Of a stretch of 64,000 bases of DNA, positions 1 to 8,487 are shown piece after piece. The stretch covers positions 1-64,000 of the forward strand of contig CAZGQM010000003.1 in the NCBI GenBank assembly GCA_964528055.1. Direction: 5' to 3'. The DNA comes from Geoanaerobacter sp964528055. GTDB lineage: Bacteria > Desulfobacterota > Desulfuromonadia > Geobacterales > DSM-12255. Position numbers and translations under genes: made by a program. The notes under the pieces are model-generated. The model made no database searches. It had not been told where the DNA came from and saw only the letters and a program-made list of their open reading frames with translations. Numbering within the stretch: the first letter of the stretch is position 1; each line of letters opens with the position of its first letter.

Positions 1-1329
1 GGTTGGTAGGTGCAGCAGGGTTGCAGTCAGCTCGATCCCCTGCGCGCGTGAAATCGCACCGGTAGCCCGACCAAACCTGAGTGTAAAGAGCGAGAGAGCT
101 ACCAACTGCGTCACAAAGGCCTTGGTAGAGGCAACCCCGATCTCAAGACCTGCATGGGTGTAGATAACCCCGTCTGCCTCCCGCGCTATGGAGGAATCAA
201 CCACATTGCAGAGTGCAACGGCCTTTGCCCCCTTTCGATGTGCCTCACGCACCGCCGCCAGAGTATCGGCAGTCTCTCCGGATTGGGAGATGGCCAGGAG
301 AAGGGTCCCCGGGCCGACCACCGGATTCCGGTAGCGGAATTCTGAGGCAATATCCACTTCCACGGGGATGCGGCATAGCTCCTCCAGAAGAAACTTTCCG
401 ATCAGACCGGCATGCCACGAGGTTCCGCAGGCCACGATGGAGATCCGGTAAAAGCGGTTGATCTCTGCATCGGTCAGCCCCAGGTCTTCCAGATAGACGT
501 CCCCTTCTTCCTCCAGAAGACGACCTGCCATGGTATCCTGCACTGCACGGGGCTGCTCGAAGATCTCCTTGAGCATGAAATGCCGGTAGCCCCCCTTTTC
601 CGCCACAAGCGGCGACCAGTCGATATGGCGCGGCGTTTTGGTCAATGGTTCCCCCGCAACAGTGGAAAACCGTGCAGAGCCGTCCTTGAACACGACCATC
701 TCGTCATCTTCCATGAAGACCATCTCACGGGTATGGGCAAGGATCGGCGGAATGTCCGAGGCGACGAAAAACTCCCCGTCACCCAGGCCTACCACCAGGG
801 GTGAGCCATGCTTGGCGGCTATCAACATTCCCGGTTCCGTCTCTGAGACCAGGCAGACGGCATAGGCCCCCTTCAATTCCTGCAGAGACGCACGTACCGC
901 ATTCTCGAAACCGCTCCCCCTGATCATCTTCTGTTCGATCAGATGGGCTATAACTTCCGTGTCGGTCTCGCTCCTGAAGTTGTGATTCTTACTGTGCAGC
1001 TCATTCTTAAGCGCCAGGTAGTTCTCTATGATGCCATTATGGACCAGCACCACCGGTCCGGCCTTGTGAGGATGGGCATTGATCTCGGTCGGTTTGCCGT
1101 GGGTAGCCCAGCGGGTATGTCCGATGGCAACGGTTCCCTGCATGGGAGAATCTACCAGCAGTTGCAGCAGATTGTGAAGTTTCCCCTCGCTCCGCCTGAC
1201 ATCAACTAACCCCTCGTCTATGGTGCAGATGCCCGCTGAATCATAGCCGCGGTATTCAAGCTTCTGCAGGCCTGCAAGTATGATCGGCGGCGCCGATTGA
1301 TCCCCGATATAGCCGACTATTCCGCACAT
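1..1329 (-). CDS. glmS: Glutamine--fructose-6-phosphate aminotransferase (isomerizing), 3' end cut by window
   Basis: Makes glucosamine-6-phosphate from fructose-6-phosphate and glutamine, the first step towards UDP-GlcNAc for peptidoglycan and LPS; cytoplasmic. The translation begins MCGIVGYIG, so Cys2 is the N-terminal nucleophile of a class II glutamine amidotransferase once Met is removed. The amidotransferase signatures GHTRWATHG and VHNGIIENY follow. The first sugar-isomerase (SIS) domain is visible around ACGTSWHAG and SQSGETADT. About 443 of the usual ~609 codons lie in the window; the second SIS domain and the C-terminus are beyond base 1. The start is only 4 bases after the galE stop, so the two are almost certainly co-transcribed. 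No glmS ribozyme is expected in this lineage, and there is no room for one between the genes. Confidence 0.96.
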   Translation of the reverse strand, partial: MCGIVGYIGDQSAPPIILAGLQKLEYRGYDSAGICTIDEGLVDVRRSEGKLHNLLQLLVDSPMQGTVAIGHTRWATHGKPTEINAHPHKAGPVVLVHNGIIENYLALKNELHSKNHNFRSETDTEVIAHLIEQKMIRGSGFENAVRASLQELKGAYAVCLVSETEPGMLIAAKHGSPLVVGLGDGEFFVASDIPPILAHTREMVFMEDDEMVVFKDGSARFSTVAGEPLTKTPRHIDWSPLVAEKGGYRHFMLKEIFEQPRAVQDTMAGRLLEEEGDVYLEDLGLTDAEINRFYRISIVACGTSWHAGLIGKFLLEELCRIPVEVDIASEFRYRNPVVGPGTLLLAISQSGETADTLAAVREAHRKGAKAVALCNVVDSSIAREADGVIYTHAGLEIGVASTKAFVTQLVALSLFTLRFGRATGAISRAQGIELTATLLHLPT

Positions 1330-1333
1330 ACGC

Positions 1334-2320
1334 TCAGACCCCCACCCTTTGCTTGAGGTTAAGCTCCCACTCCCAGGCACTCTTTACGATGAATTCAAGG
1401 TCTGCATGGCGGGGGGTCCAGTTTGTCATGCTTTTCAGCCGGGAACTGTCTGCAATGAGTGCGGCAGGATCGCCCGGACGTCTCTCGCACTCCTTCACCG
1501 CGAAATCCGATCCGGTAACGCGACCGACAGTATCCACAACCTGCCTGACCGAATACCCATGGCCATAGCCGCAGTTGAACTGATCTGATATGCCGGTTTC
1601 CATCAGATGATCCAGGGCGCAGAGATGTGCCTCGGCCAGATCCGACACATGGATGTAATCCCGGATGCAGGTCCCGTCTTTGGTCGGGTAATCGGTGCCG
1701 AATACCGATAGAAGGGGATACTCCCCATGTGCGGTTTTGAGTGCCCGGGTGATGAGATGGGTCGGCTTCTTGTATGCCTGACCCACTTGTCCGTCAGGGT
1801 CTGCACCGGCAACGTTGAAATAGCGCAACGCAACGAAGCGGAAATCGGCGGCTGCAGCCAGATCGCGCATGATGGTTTCTCCCATCACCTTTGACGTGCC
1901 ATACGGATTTATCGGATTGAGCGGAGCGGTTTCAGCCACCGGAATCCCTGCCGGGTTCCCGTAGACAGCGGCAGTCGACGAGTAGATCAGATTGCGAACG
2001 CCATTTTCGACCATGCTTTCCAGAAGAGTCATGGTAGCAGCGACATTGTTGCGATAATAGGCAAGCGGCTCGCGCATTGACTCCTCAACCTGAATCGAGG
2101 CGGCAAAATGAATGACGGCATCAGGCCTGAACTCGCTCATAACCTGATCAAGCGTTGACCTGTCGCTCAGGTCGCCGACGACAAGCCTGCCGAACAGCAC
2201 CGACCGGGAATGGCCGGTGGAGAGGTTGTCATAGACCACGATCTCATGACCGATCTTGCCGAGTGCCTTCACCACATGGCTGCCGATATACCCGGCGCCA
2301 CCAGTTACCAGAATTTTCAT
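1334..2320 (-). CDS. galE: UDP-glucose 4-epimerase
   Basis: Interconverts UDP-glucose and UDP-galactose (often also the GlcNAc/GalNAc forms), supplying sugars for LPS and exopolysaccharide; cytoplasmic, NAD-dependent. The protein is 328 residues, a normal length for GalE. It is an extended SDR enzyme with the Rossmann glycine motif GGAGYIGSH near residue 7, the catalytic serine region SSTAAVYG and the YxxxK pair in NPYGTSKVMGE. The later segment RDYIHVSDLAEAH is characteristic of GalE. It lies directly upstream of glmS with a 4-base gap, so the pair forms a nucleotide-sugar operon. UDP-glucuronate epimerases are similar, but the C-terminal half reads as GalE. Confidence 0.93.
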   Translation of the reverse strand: MKILVTGGAGYIGSHVVKALGKIGHEIVVYDNLSTGHSRSVLFGRLVVGDLSDRSTLDQVMSEFRPDAVIHFAASIQVEESMREPLAYYRNNVAATMTLLESMVENGVRNLIYSSTAAVYGNPAGIPVAETAPLNPINPYGTSKVMGETIMRDLAAAADFRFVALRYFNVAGADPDGQVGQAYKKPTHLITRALKTAHGEYPLLSVFGTDYPTKDGTCIRDYIHVSDLAEAHLCALDHLMETGISDQFNCGYGHGYSVRQVVDTVGRVTGSDFAVKECERRPGDPAALIADSSRLKSMTNWTPRHADLEFIVKSAWEWELNLKQRVGV

Positions 2321-2424
2321 GATAGTTCCCTACGTTTGCATTTAACAGATGACTAACTTTCCGGAGAGTAGCATGGGATTGTTACAGCCTTGAGGCAGAG
2401 GGAAAACTATTGGGAAAAGATTTA

Positions 2425-3108
2425 TCATTCTCCAGCCAGATGAATCTCCACCCTGGCGGCATCGCGCAGCCGTTTCAGATAGGGGGTCATCTCGCTGACG
2501 GTCCGTTCGCGTTGCAACTGTTTGACTATCCTATCGCGGACAGTCTCAAAGGGGAGCAAAACCTTGAGGCGTCCCTCCGTGGCCTTCGACGACTGGAGGA
2601 ATTCGTTCTGATGGCTGTCGTAATAGCTTCTTGCTTCACTGTCGTTAACAGATTTTTTAGAGCTGAATTCGGCTTCTATGTGCCTCTGAATCGTCATCCC
2701 CTTCTCTATCTGGGATTTGATGATATCTTCGGACAGCCCGAGTTTGGCTAGAGAACTTCTGTACTCCTCCTCGTTTGCATAGGTCTGCCGAAGCTTGGCA
2801 ATTTCGGCCTCTACAGCAGAAGAGGGGATTTTAACCCCCTTCTTGCGGCTTTCCTGATACATCAGCTCCCTGCCGATAAGCGTATCAAGAGCCTCCTTCT
2901 TCAGCATTAACAGCGCCGTCTGATCCAAATTCTTTTCGCTTTTTTTCCGCTGACGCAGCACCCGGTCCAGTTCGGCCCGATAATCAGCTACAGATATGAC
3001 AGCCCCGTTGACCAGAGCTGCAGTACCTGCCGCTGGCGCCTTAACGTCGGCACGAGCGGCAGGGAGGTGGAAAAGGGCAACCAGAAACAAAACAAGCAGA
3101 TATCGCAT
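2425..3108 (-). CDS. SurA-like periplasmic chaperone lacking the parvulin domain
   Basis: 227 residues with a clear signal peptide (MRYLLVLFLVALFHLPAARA). After it comes a SurA/PpiD-type N-terminal chaperone region: the opening ALVNGAVISVADYRAEL is the usual start of the SurA_N fold, followed by long charged helices. In ordinary family members a parvulin domain of roughly 100 residues sits between a segment like YYDSHQNEFLQ and the last helix. Here only about 20 residues separate it from the final helix VRDRIVKQLQRER, so the prolyl isomerase domain is missing and the protein probably acts only as a holdase. It follows the porin gene by 11 bases, which suggests it helps that porin or the TPS proteins through the periplasm (inference). 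Confidence 0.8.
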   Translation of the reverse strand: MRYLLVLFLVALFHLPAARADVKAPAAGTAALVNGAVISVADYRAELDRVLRQRKKSEKNLDQTALLMLKKEALDTLIGRELMYQESRKKGVKIPSSAVEAEIAKLRQTYANEEEYRSSLAKLGLSEDIIKSQIEKGMTIQRHIEAEFSSKKSVNDSEARSYYDSHQNEFLQSSKATEGRLKVLLPFETVRDRIVKQLQRERTVSEMTPYLKRLRDAARVEIHLAGE

Positions 3109-3119
3109 GTCATCTCTTC

Positions 3120-5063
3120 TTAAAATTTAGCGTTAATGTTTAATTGAAATACGTCGATCGAGAGCGGCGTACCTGAAATTTGATTGGCTGTTAACCAGCG
3201 GGTTGATATCCAGGTATTCTTTGCAACTCCCATGTCGCCGCCGATGATCCACCCCTTGGCATTGGTGCCACCAAGGTGAAAATCGGAATCGGTAAAGGCA
3301 TCCATGACCGCATCAGCTTCAAGGTGCTTGTAGTTCAAGAGTGCCTTCCAGTCCCACAAATTCTGTACGGTCTGAGTGCCGACTGAGACTCCGAACTGAT
3401 ACCCTTCGGTCTCTTTTTTGACTTCCTTTCCGTCGACTGTATAAACCGATGGGCCATTTACCGACGATGTATCGAATCCAATGTTATTAACATAGTCGCC
3501 CAGCAGGACAATGTGAATCGGTTGCCAGAAGGCAAGATCAAGCGTACCGGTAATGTTCAGTTCCCTGTAATTTGCGGCATAGGCCATCTTTGTATTACTG
3601 TTAAACATGCCATCGAGAAACATCATGGTATTACCCTTCTGCAGAAACTGCGGCGCACTCCAGTCAGTTACCCCTTGGGTATTGACCGTAGTATCGTTCA
3701 ATACCCCGACGGTATTCTCGAAATCGTAGAAGGCAATACCCAGCCGCGCCGTCAGCTTGTCCTTTTGCTGGTACTCAACCCCTGCCTGGGCGCCGAAAAG
3801 CCACTTATCCTTGGTGGAAAGCTCCACCTCCTGAAGTGGAAAGGCGCCGGCGTTAAAAAACAGCCCCCAGGAAGATGACAGCCTGGGTCGATACTGGACA
3901 GCAAACCCTTCGAAATTGATATCCGGGTCCCAGACCAGATCGCTATAGAACCAGGGGTTAGGGAATCGTCCGCCCCAGACAGAAAGAGACTCATCCGGGC
4001 TCCATCTGAGATAGGCACGATCGACCAGAAAGTTTTTCTTGTTGAGCGAGTCGCCCATGGCTGCATTGGTCGAGACCGGATTGCTGGCACTGCCGGTTGC
4101 AAGACCGATTCCTGCCGTAAATTCGTCGGATATTTTGGCCTCCAACCCCAGCCGGGCGCGAATTGCGAAACGGGTACGATCAACTGTGGTATTCATCGGT
4201 TCAGAAGGTTTGTCCGGCTTGCCGATAAGACCATTCCCCTCATCAAAATAATCCCCTTCGTAACGCAAACGGATATCACCGCTCAGCTTGAGCCGTTGCG
4301 TCCAGTCGCTCCGCATCTTCGGCAGGATGCTGCTGTCGAGCTCTGCCGCTACGTTCTTGGCGATCCGGTCCAGATAGGTTTTCTCCTTGTTCTCAAGGGT
4401 GGCTGAAACCGCCCCGGACAGGTATCTGCTGCGATACTCCCTGGTCAGCTCATACGCCTCATCATCGGTAATGACCTCCAACTCCTTCATCCGTCCGATG
4501 ATATATTCAGGATCACGCGAGTCATTGAAGGTCGGATAAAAGCCATCAATCCCTTTGCCTATTTCAAGCCACTTGTCTTTCAGCTTCTGGATAAAGCGCC
4601 GGTCATCCATCGGCAGGATCAGGGGCATGGTGACGGAATTGCGGCCGGCCGGCCCGGCAACCTTTTTGGCAGGGGCTGAAGAAATCCCCTCTTCGGCCAG
4701 ATTGCCTGCCTCTTCAGGGCTGATGACACCTTTGGCCTGCAACAGGTTCAGAAGCTGATTGATGTTCTCCTGCTTTTTCCCGGTCTCAGGCTGCTTTAGC
4801 ACAGCGGCCGCCTCTTCCTCAGAGATGATATTTCGATCCTGCAAAAGGTAGAGCAGCTGCTCGATGTTTGATCGTGGAGCAGATTTTGCGTTGTTTGCTT
4901 CTGCAGAAACATCGGGTGCAGGTGGTTCAACGACGCTCTTTTCTTCCGCAGATGCACTGGACGGAGGCGGTTCAACGACCTTCTGTTCTTCCGCGGATGC
5001 AACCGTAACGGTAACAAGAAACAGACAGACCATACTTCCAATCAATGCGCTTAAGCGCTTCAT
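3120..5063 (-). CDS. Outer-membrane porin with N-terminal repeat region
   Basis: About 647 residues. I chose the start at MKRLSALIGS rather than the in-frame ATG four codons upstream, because the GGAGGG within those codons is the best ribosome binding site. A signal peptide is followed by a charged linker, then two copies of a short helical unit, IEQLLYLLQDRNIISEEEA and INQLLNLLQAKGVISPEEA, which may be a periplasmic or oligomerisation segment. The rest is rich in alternating beta strands (LRYEGDYFDEG, FAIRARLGLEAKI) and ends in phenylalanine (LNINAKF), as outer-membrane barrels do. It resembles the families annotated as putative porin in metal reducers. It sits downstream of tonB, but it does not show a TonB-receptor plug domain. 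Confidence 0.82.
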   Translation of the reverse strand: MKRLSALIGSMVCLFLVTVTVASAEEQKVVEPPPSSASAEEKSVVEPPAPDVSAEANNAKSAPRSNIEQLLYLLQDRNIISEEEAAAVLKQPETGKKQENINQLLNLLQAKGVISPEEAGNLAEEGISSAPAKKVAGPAGRNSVTMPLILPMDDRRFIQKLKDKWLEIGKGIDGFYPTFNDSRDPEYIIGRMKELEVITDDEAYELTREYRSRYLSGAVSATLENKEKTYLDRIAKNVAAELDSSILPKMRSDWTQRLKLSGDIRLRYEGDYFDEGNGLIGKPDKPSEPMNTTVDRTRFAIRARLGLEAKISDEFTAGIGLATGSASNPVSTNAAMGDSLNKKNFLVDRAYLRWSPDESLSVWGGRFPNPWFYSDLVWDPDINFEGFAVQYRPRLSSSWGLFFNAGAFPLQEVELSTKDKWLFGAQAGVEYQQKDKLTARLGIAFYDFENTVGVLNDTTVNTQGVTDWSAPQFLQKGNTMMFLDGMFNSNTKMAYAANYRELNITGTLDLAFWQPIHIVLLGDYVNNIGFDTSSVNGPSVYTVDGKEVKKETEGYQFGVSVGTQTVQNLWDWKALLNYKHLEADAVMDAFTDSDFHLGGTNAKGWIIGGDMGVAKNTWISTRWLTANQISGTPLSIDVFQLNINAKF

Positions 5064-5106
5064 ACAACCCTCCATATTTTATAAGTAACCCATTCATGAT
5101 GAATTC

Positions 5107-5187
5107 GAAAAAGCTCCAGCTGCAAATCTTGCGAGCACTGAGGAATGATGCATAGCAGCAAGCTACGCCGCAGATGGACTTTTGCGG
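5107..5187. repeat. Dispersed intergenic palindromic repeat, copy 1
   Basis: Between the porin and tonB. It opens with AAAAAGCTCCAGCTGCAA and closes with CGCAGATGGACTTTTGCGG, an inverted-repeat arrangement. The copy at 18786-18891 has the same ends and a shared centre (CTGAGGAATGA). It is probably a small non-coding extragenic repeat; some ORFs read through it but none is convincing. Confidence 0.7.
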
Positions 5188-5196
5188 ATTCATCAT

Positions 5197-5916
5197 TCAT
5201 CCCTGCGATGTAATCTTGACCGTCATCCCGGACGGCATCCCCTCAGGCGGAGGTTCGCTGATCCTTATCTGCGCCAGGGTTGCGCGGACCGCCTCATCCA
5301 TCTTGCTGTTGCCTGAGGTTCCAACCAGTTCGTATTTAATGATCTTGCCCCTGCTGTCGAGCACTATCTTGATTACCGCCTGAAGCTTCCCTTTCGGGAT
5401 ACCACCCTCCTGGCTCAGGTTTTTTCTTACCTCTGTCTTGATCTCTTCCTGGATCTTCCGGGTGTACCAGCCGTATTTGGCAAGCAGGGCATACTCGCTG
5501 AGTCCGCCTCTTCCCCCCCCACTACCCAGGGTAAGGGCACGTCCCCCCTTTTTACCCACCAGACCAAAACCATCGGTGCCAGCCCCCCCGGCACTGTCCA
5601 GACCCAGTTCGCTGCCGGCAGGGGTGTTGTCCTGCGACTGGTCCTGTGCCTGGTCCTGGGGTTGTGGCGCCTCGTTAGGAGCGACTATGGACTCCTTCGG
5701 GGCTTCTTTCTGAACCTGCGGCTCAGGCGGCTTTTCTTTAACCTCAGGAGGAGGTTTGATCAGCGTCACTGTGGAAAATGAAGCCTTTTTACCGGGACCG
5801 TCATCGCTCATCATGACCTTGACCACAAAGCCGACACCGCTCAGCAGAACAAGCCCGACGATCCCAGGCACCAGCCAGGTCTGTACGGAGGATTTGTTTT
5901 GTTTCTTTTGTGCCAT
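5197..5916 (-). CDS. tonB: TonB-family energy transducer
   Basis: 239 residues. One N-terminal membrane anchor (VPGIVGLVLLSGVGFVVKVM) follows a short basic cytoplasmic tail. Then comes a periplasm-spanning Pro/Glu/Lys region (KPPPEVKEKPPEPQ), a Gln/Asp-rich stretch, a Gly-rich linker and a C-terminal TonB fold with GKIIKYELVGTSGNSKMDEAV. TonB passes proton-motive energy from ExbB/ExbD to an outer-membrane protein. Gene order exbB-exbD-tonB on the same strand, with 22 bases between exbD and tonB, shows that the three work as one motor. The natural client is not proven: no TonB-dependent receptor lies here, only a porin and the TPS locus. Confidence 0.88.
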   Translation of the reverse strand: MAQKKQNKSSVQTWLVPGIVGLVLLSGVGFVVKVMMSDDGPGKKASFSTVTLIKPPPEVKEKPPEPQVQKEAPKESIVAPNEAPQPQDQAQDQSQDNTPAGSELGLDSAGGAGTDGFGLVGKKGGRALTLGSGGGRGGLSEYALLAKYGWYTRKIQEEIKTEVRKNLSQEGGIPKGKLQAVIKIVLDSRGKIIKYELVGTSGNSKMDEAVRATLAQIRISEPPPEGMPSGMTVKITSQG

Positions 5917-5938
5917 AACTTCCTCTATATGAACCTCA

Positions 5939-6346
5939 TCATTTCACCAGCTTCTGTGTAACAAGCCCCAACTGTGTGATCTCAAGCTTCTGCAGCACAT
6001 CAAGCACCGCAATGATACTCTTGTATTCGATCTTCTCGTCCCCCCTCACCACCACCGGCAGATTGGGATCGGACGCCTTGAACTGCGCCAGCCGCGTCTC
6101 CAGCTCTGTGATGGTAACCGGAAAGCTGTCCAGGTAGATGGTCCCCTCGGCTGTCAGGGTAATGGCCTTGGTGGTCGGCTTGACCTTGCTGGCTGCAGCG
6201 CTCGCCTTGGGGAGATTGACGCTGATCCCCTGGACCGATGCGGTGACTACGATCATGAAGACCACCAGCAGGTTCCAGGCAAGATCAAGCATAGGAACTA
6301 CGTTGATCTCAACTATCTCATCAAAATCATCCGACGGCGCTTTCAT
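5939..6346 (-). CDS. exbD: ExbD/TolR-family proton channel subunit
   Basis: 135 residues, a normal ExbD length. The single transmembrane helix includes VVPMLDLAWNLLVVFMIVV, and the Asp in PMLD matches the protonatable residue of the family. The periplasmic part contains the typical VVVRGDEKIEYKSII segment. The gene overlaps the end of exbB by four bases, which implies translational coupling. Together with the ExbB fusion it forms the inner-membrane stator that powers TonB. Confidence 0.92.
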   Translation of the reverse strand: MKAPSDDFDEIVEINVVPMLDLAWNLLVVFMIVVTASVQGISVNLPKASAAASKVKPTTKAITLTAEGTIYLDSFPVTITELETRLAQFKASDPNLPVVVRGDEKIEYKSIIAVLDVLQKLEITQLGLVTQKLVK

Positions 6347-8151
6347 CCCCTCTCCTCCCCATGAAACCCTTCCACTCTCAGCGAGTACTCTTCAATGAAA
6401 TGGCGCGTCTCAACATTCAGGTTTTTCATGTATAAAACCAGGATGGCATAGGCAAACAGCGCCGGGATCGCGACAAAGAGACCGAACAGGGTGCAGGCCA
6501 GGGCCGATGCAACCCCGGGAGCGATGGCTGAAAGGTTTGCCTCACCTGCCTCAGCAAGGCTGGCAAAGGTGTTCATAACCCCCCAGACCGTGCCGAGCAG
6601 CCCCCAGAACGGTCCACCCGATATCCCCAGTGTCAGGACGATCATCCATGCATTCAACTTCTTAAGCTCATCCGAATAGGCCCGATCCAGGGCAGCACGG
6701 AAGATATTCATCGCCAATGGTGTCAGAGTCACCTCTTCCTTGCTTTCATCGTGATTTTCAGCCCAGTTGGTGATTCGTTCATAGCCGGCCTGATAGATCT
6801 TGAAAAGAGTGGAATGTTGGAATTCATCGTTCTGCTGGTTCAGCTCCAGGGGATCATGCAGCTGATTGAAGCTCTCCAGAAAAACCCTGTTCCCCTGCTT
6901 GATCTTTTGCAGTCTCATGAATTTGGTGACAAACACCCAGGCGGCCATAAAGAGCATGAAGGTACAGAGGCCGATGATCAGCCAGCCGTCAAAGGTGATG
7001 CTTCGGGCTGTGACCTTGATCAGTCGGATGGTGAGGTTCTCCCCGCCTCCTTTGCCATTCTCTTCCTGCATATAGGCGGTCAGCTTGCCGTCCTGCCCCT
7101 GCCCTGCGGTGGCAGCTGCAAACCAGGCCGCAGACCGGGCCACATTGGCTAGCTGAATCTCGTCGATATCCCCTGCAAAGGCATTCTGGGCCTTCATGGA
7201 GGCACCAAGGGCAATCTCTGCGGCAGGTGCGGGCAGCGGAGCAAACAGGTTCAAAGCGGAGACCTCCTTGCCGTCCAGATAGACCGCGGCGATCTGCTTC
7301 TCGGAATCTGCAGTAACGGCAATGTGGTGCCAGGCCTTGAGGGTGAGTATCCCTTTCTTGTCGCTTGTCACCGGCGGCTTGCCGCTTACGCCGACCTTCA
7401 GGTAGGGGCGGTCCTTGTCGATTCCGATCACGACAGATTGGCTCCCATCGTCCCAGGAGAAGAGGTGGGCGTCGTTCTGGGGCTGTTCGATCTTCACCCA
7501 GGCCGAAAAGCTCATCCCCTTGGCAAAATTGAGCGACGGTGACCGCTGGACAACGATCATCTCCCCGGTCCCTTTAAAGGTGAATCCATTGCCGATAACC
7601 GTAGCAGTGCCATGAGTGCCTGCGAATGCCGAGGCATGGTTGGCATAGGAGGTGGCGTCCTTGGGGGCACCTTCCGCCTCGCTCATATGGTAGACGAGCA
7701 CCTGTGCAGTGTCATACGTACCGCCGGACTCCTGCCCGCCCGAAACGCTCTCATTGCCGTAGTAGAGCCAGATCGAGTCCTGGTTCCCGCCACCGGTGAT
7801 AGTCGGCACCTTGACCCAGACCAGGGCGATCTCCTGTTTGGGGTCATATTTTTCTACATGAAATTTGAGAGGCACCTTGTCGTCGGCGCTGACAAAGCGG
7901 AGATCAGAGCCATCCTTCTTGGCATTGCCAAAGGTGAAGTTTCCCGTATGCAAACGGACCAGCACCGGCGCATCCGTCAGGTTGTCTTTGATGGCCGCAC
8001 CCTTATCGCTGGTGTCGAAGGCAATTTTCTTGCGATACTGCCACTTGGCATCCCACCACGCATCGGCATTACCGATGCCGAGCAAAAAGGTGAGCAAGAG
8101 CACCGCTCCTGCGATGCCGCTGATTCTATTCCAGATCCCGCGTACCATCAT
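6343..8151 (-). CDS. exbB: ExbB/TolQ proton channel fused to DUF2341 and LamG domains
   Basis: 602 residues, about 2.5 times an ordinary ExbB. A signal-like hydrophobic start (IAGAVLLLTFLLGIGNADAW) is followed by a DUF2341-type domain (WWDAKWQYRKKIAF, DSIWLYYGN) at about 30-140, then a LamG/concanavalin-like jelly roll (GMSFSAWVKIEQPQ, GDIDEIQLANVARS) at about 190-345. The transmembrane MotA/TolQ/ExbB part occupies the last 230 residues (ISGGPFWGLLGTVWGVMNTF, PGVASALACTLFGLFVAIPA). The two N-terminal domains should be periplasmic and could bind a glycan or a partner protein (inference). It is the first gene of exbB-exbD-tonB-porin-chaperone. Similar fusions may exist elsewhere; I cannot check. 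Confidence 0.88.
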   Translation of the reverse strand: MMVRGIWNRISGIAGAVLLLTFLLGIGNADAWWDAKWQYRKKIAFDTSDKGAAIKDNLTDAPVLVRLHTGNFTFGNAKKDGSDLRFVSADDKVPLKFHVEKYDPKQEIALVWVKVPTITGGGNQDSIWLYYGNESVSGGQESGGTYDTAQVLVYHMSEAEGAPKDATSYANHASAFAGTHGTATVIGNGFTFKGTGEMIVVQRSPSLNFAKGMSFSAWVKIEQPQNDAHLFSWDDGSQSVVIGIDKDRPYLKVGVSGKPPVTSDKKGILTLKAWHHIAVTADSEKQIAAVYLDGKEVSALNLFAPLPAPAAEIALGASMKAQNAFAGDIDEIQLANVARSAAWFAAATAGQGQDGKLTAYMQEENGKGGGENLTIRLIKVTARSITFDGWLIIGLCTFMLFMAAWVFVTKFMRLQKIKQGNRVFLESFNQLHDPLELNQQNDEFQHSTLFKIYQAGYERITNWAENHDESKEEVTLTPLAMNIFRAALDRAYSDELKKLNAWMIVLTLGISGGPFWGLLGTVWGVMNTFASLAEAGEANLSAIAPGVASALACTLFGLFVAIPALFAYAILVLYMKNLNVETRHFIEEYSLRVEGFHGEERG

Positions 8152-8487
8152 TCGTAACCCTCCGGACTCGATTTAGGCTTTTAGTGTTGTTCAATCACCG
8201 TATCGATGAACGCCCTACATCCCTGTTGCTTTTCAAACCATCACATCGATTACAAGCGTGCTACTATAAATTACATTTGTTACCGTTTAATCCCAATATC
8301 GTAAATCTTGGGTAACATTCCCGTAACAAAGGCCCCTACACGGAAGTCCCCCATTACGCATCCTGGATATTCCTCAAACAGGAATCCGTATCAGTCACGA
8401 ATTAAAAAAGGCCACCCGTTTCAAGGTGGCCGATACGCAAAGATGTTGAACAGTGCCGTATGATAAAGAGATACTCCTCTCTGATTG
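8152..8487. other. Intergenic region: promoter side of exbB and 3' end of the giant adhesin gene
   Basis: 336 bases without a gene. The part next to exbB is AT-rich, and read on the minus strand it has a TATAGT-like -10 candidate near 8265, with no strong -35. The part next to the adhesin gene holds the terminator annotated separately. I see nothing else convincing. Confidence 0.5.
8404..8432 (-). terminator. Rho-independent terminator of the adhesin gene
   Basis: Read on the minus strand the sequence is GGCCACC, a loop, GGTGGCC and then a run of six T. It lies about 56 bases after the stop codon of the gene ending at 8488. A strong stem and U tract make this a confident call. Confidence 0.88.

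Noticed and set aside
154..1209. Plus-strand ORFs opposite glmS
   Set aside because: glmS motifs on the minus strand account for this region fully; the plus frames have no domain.
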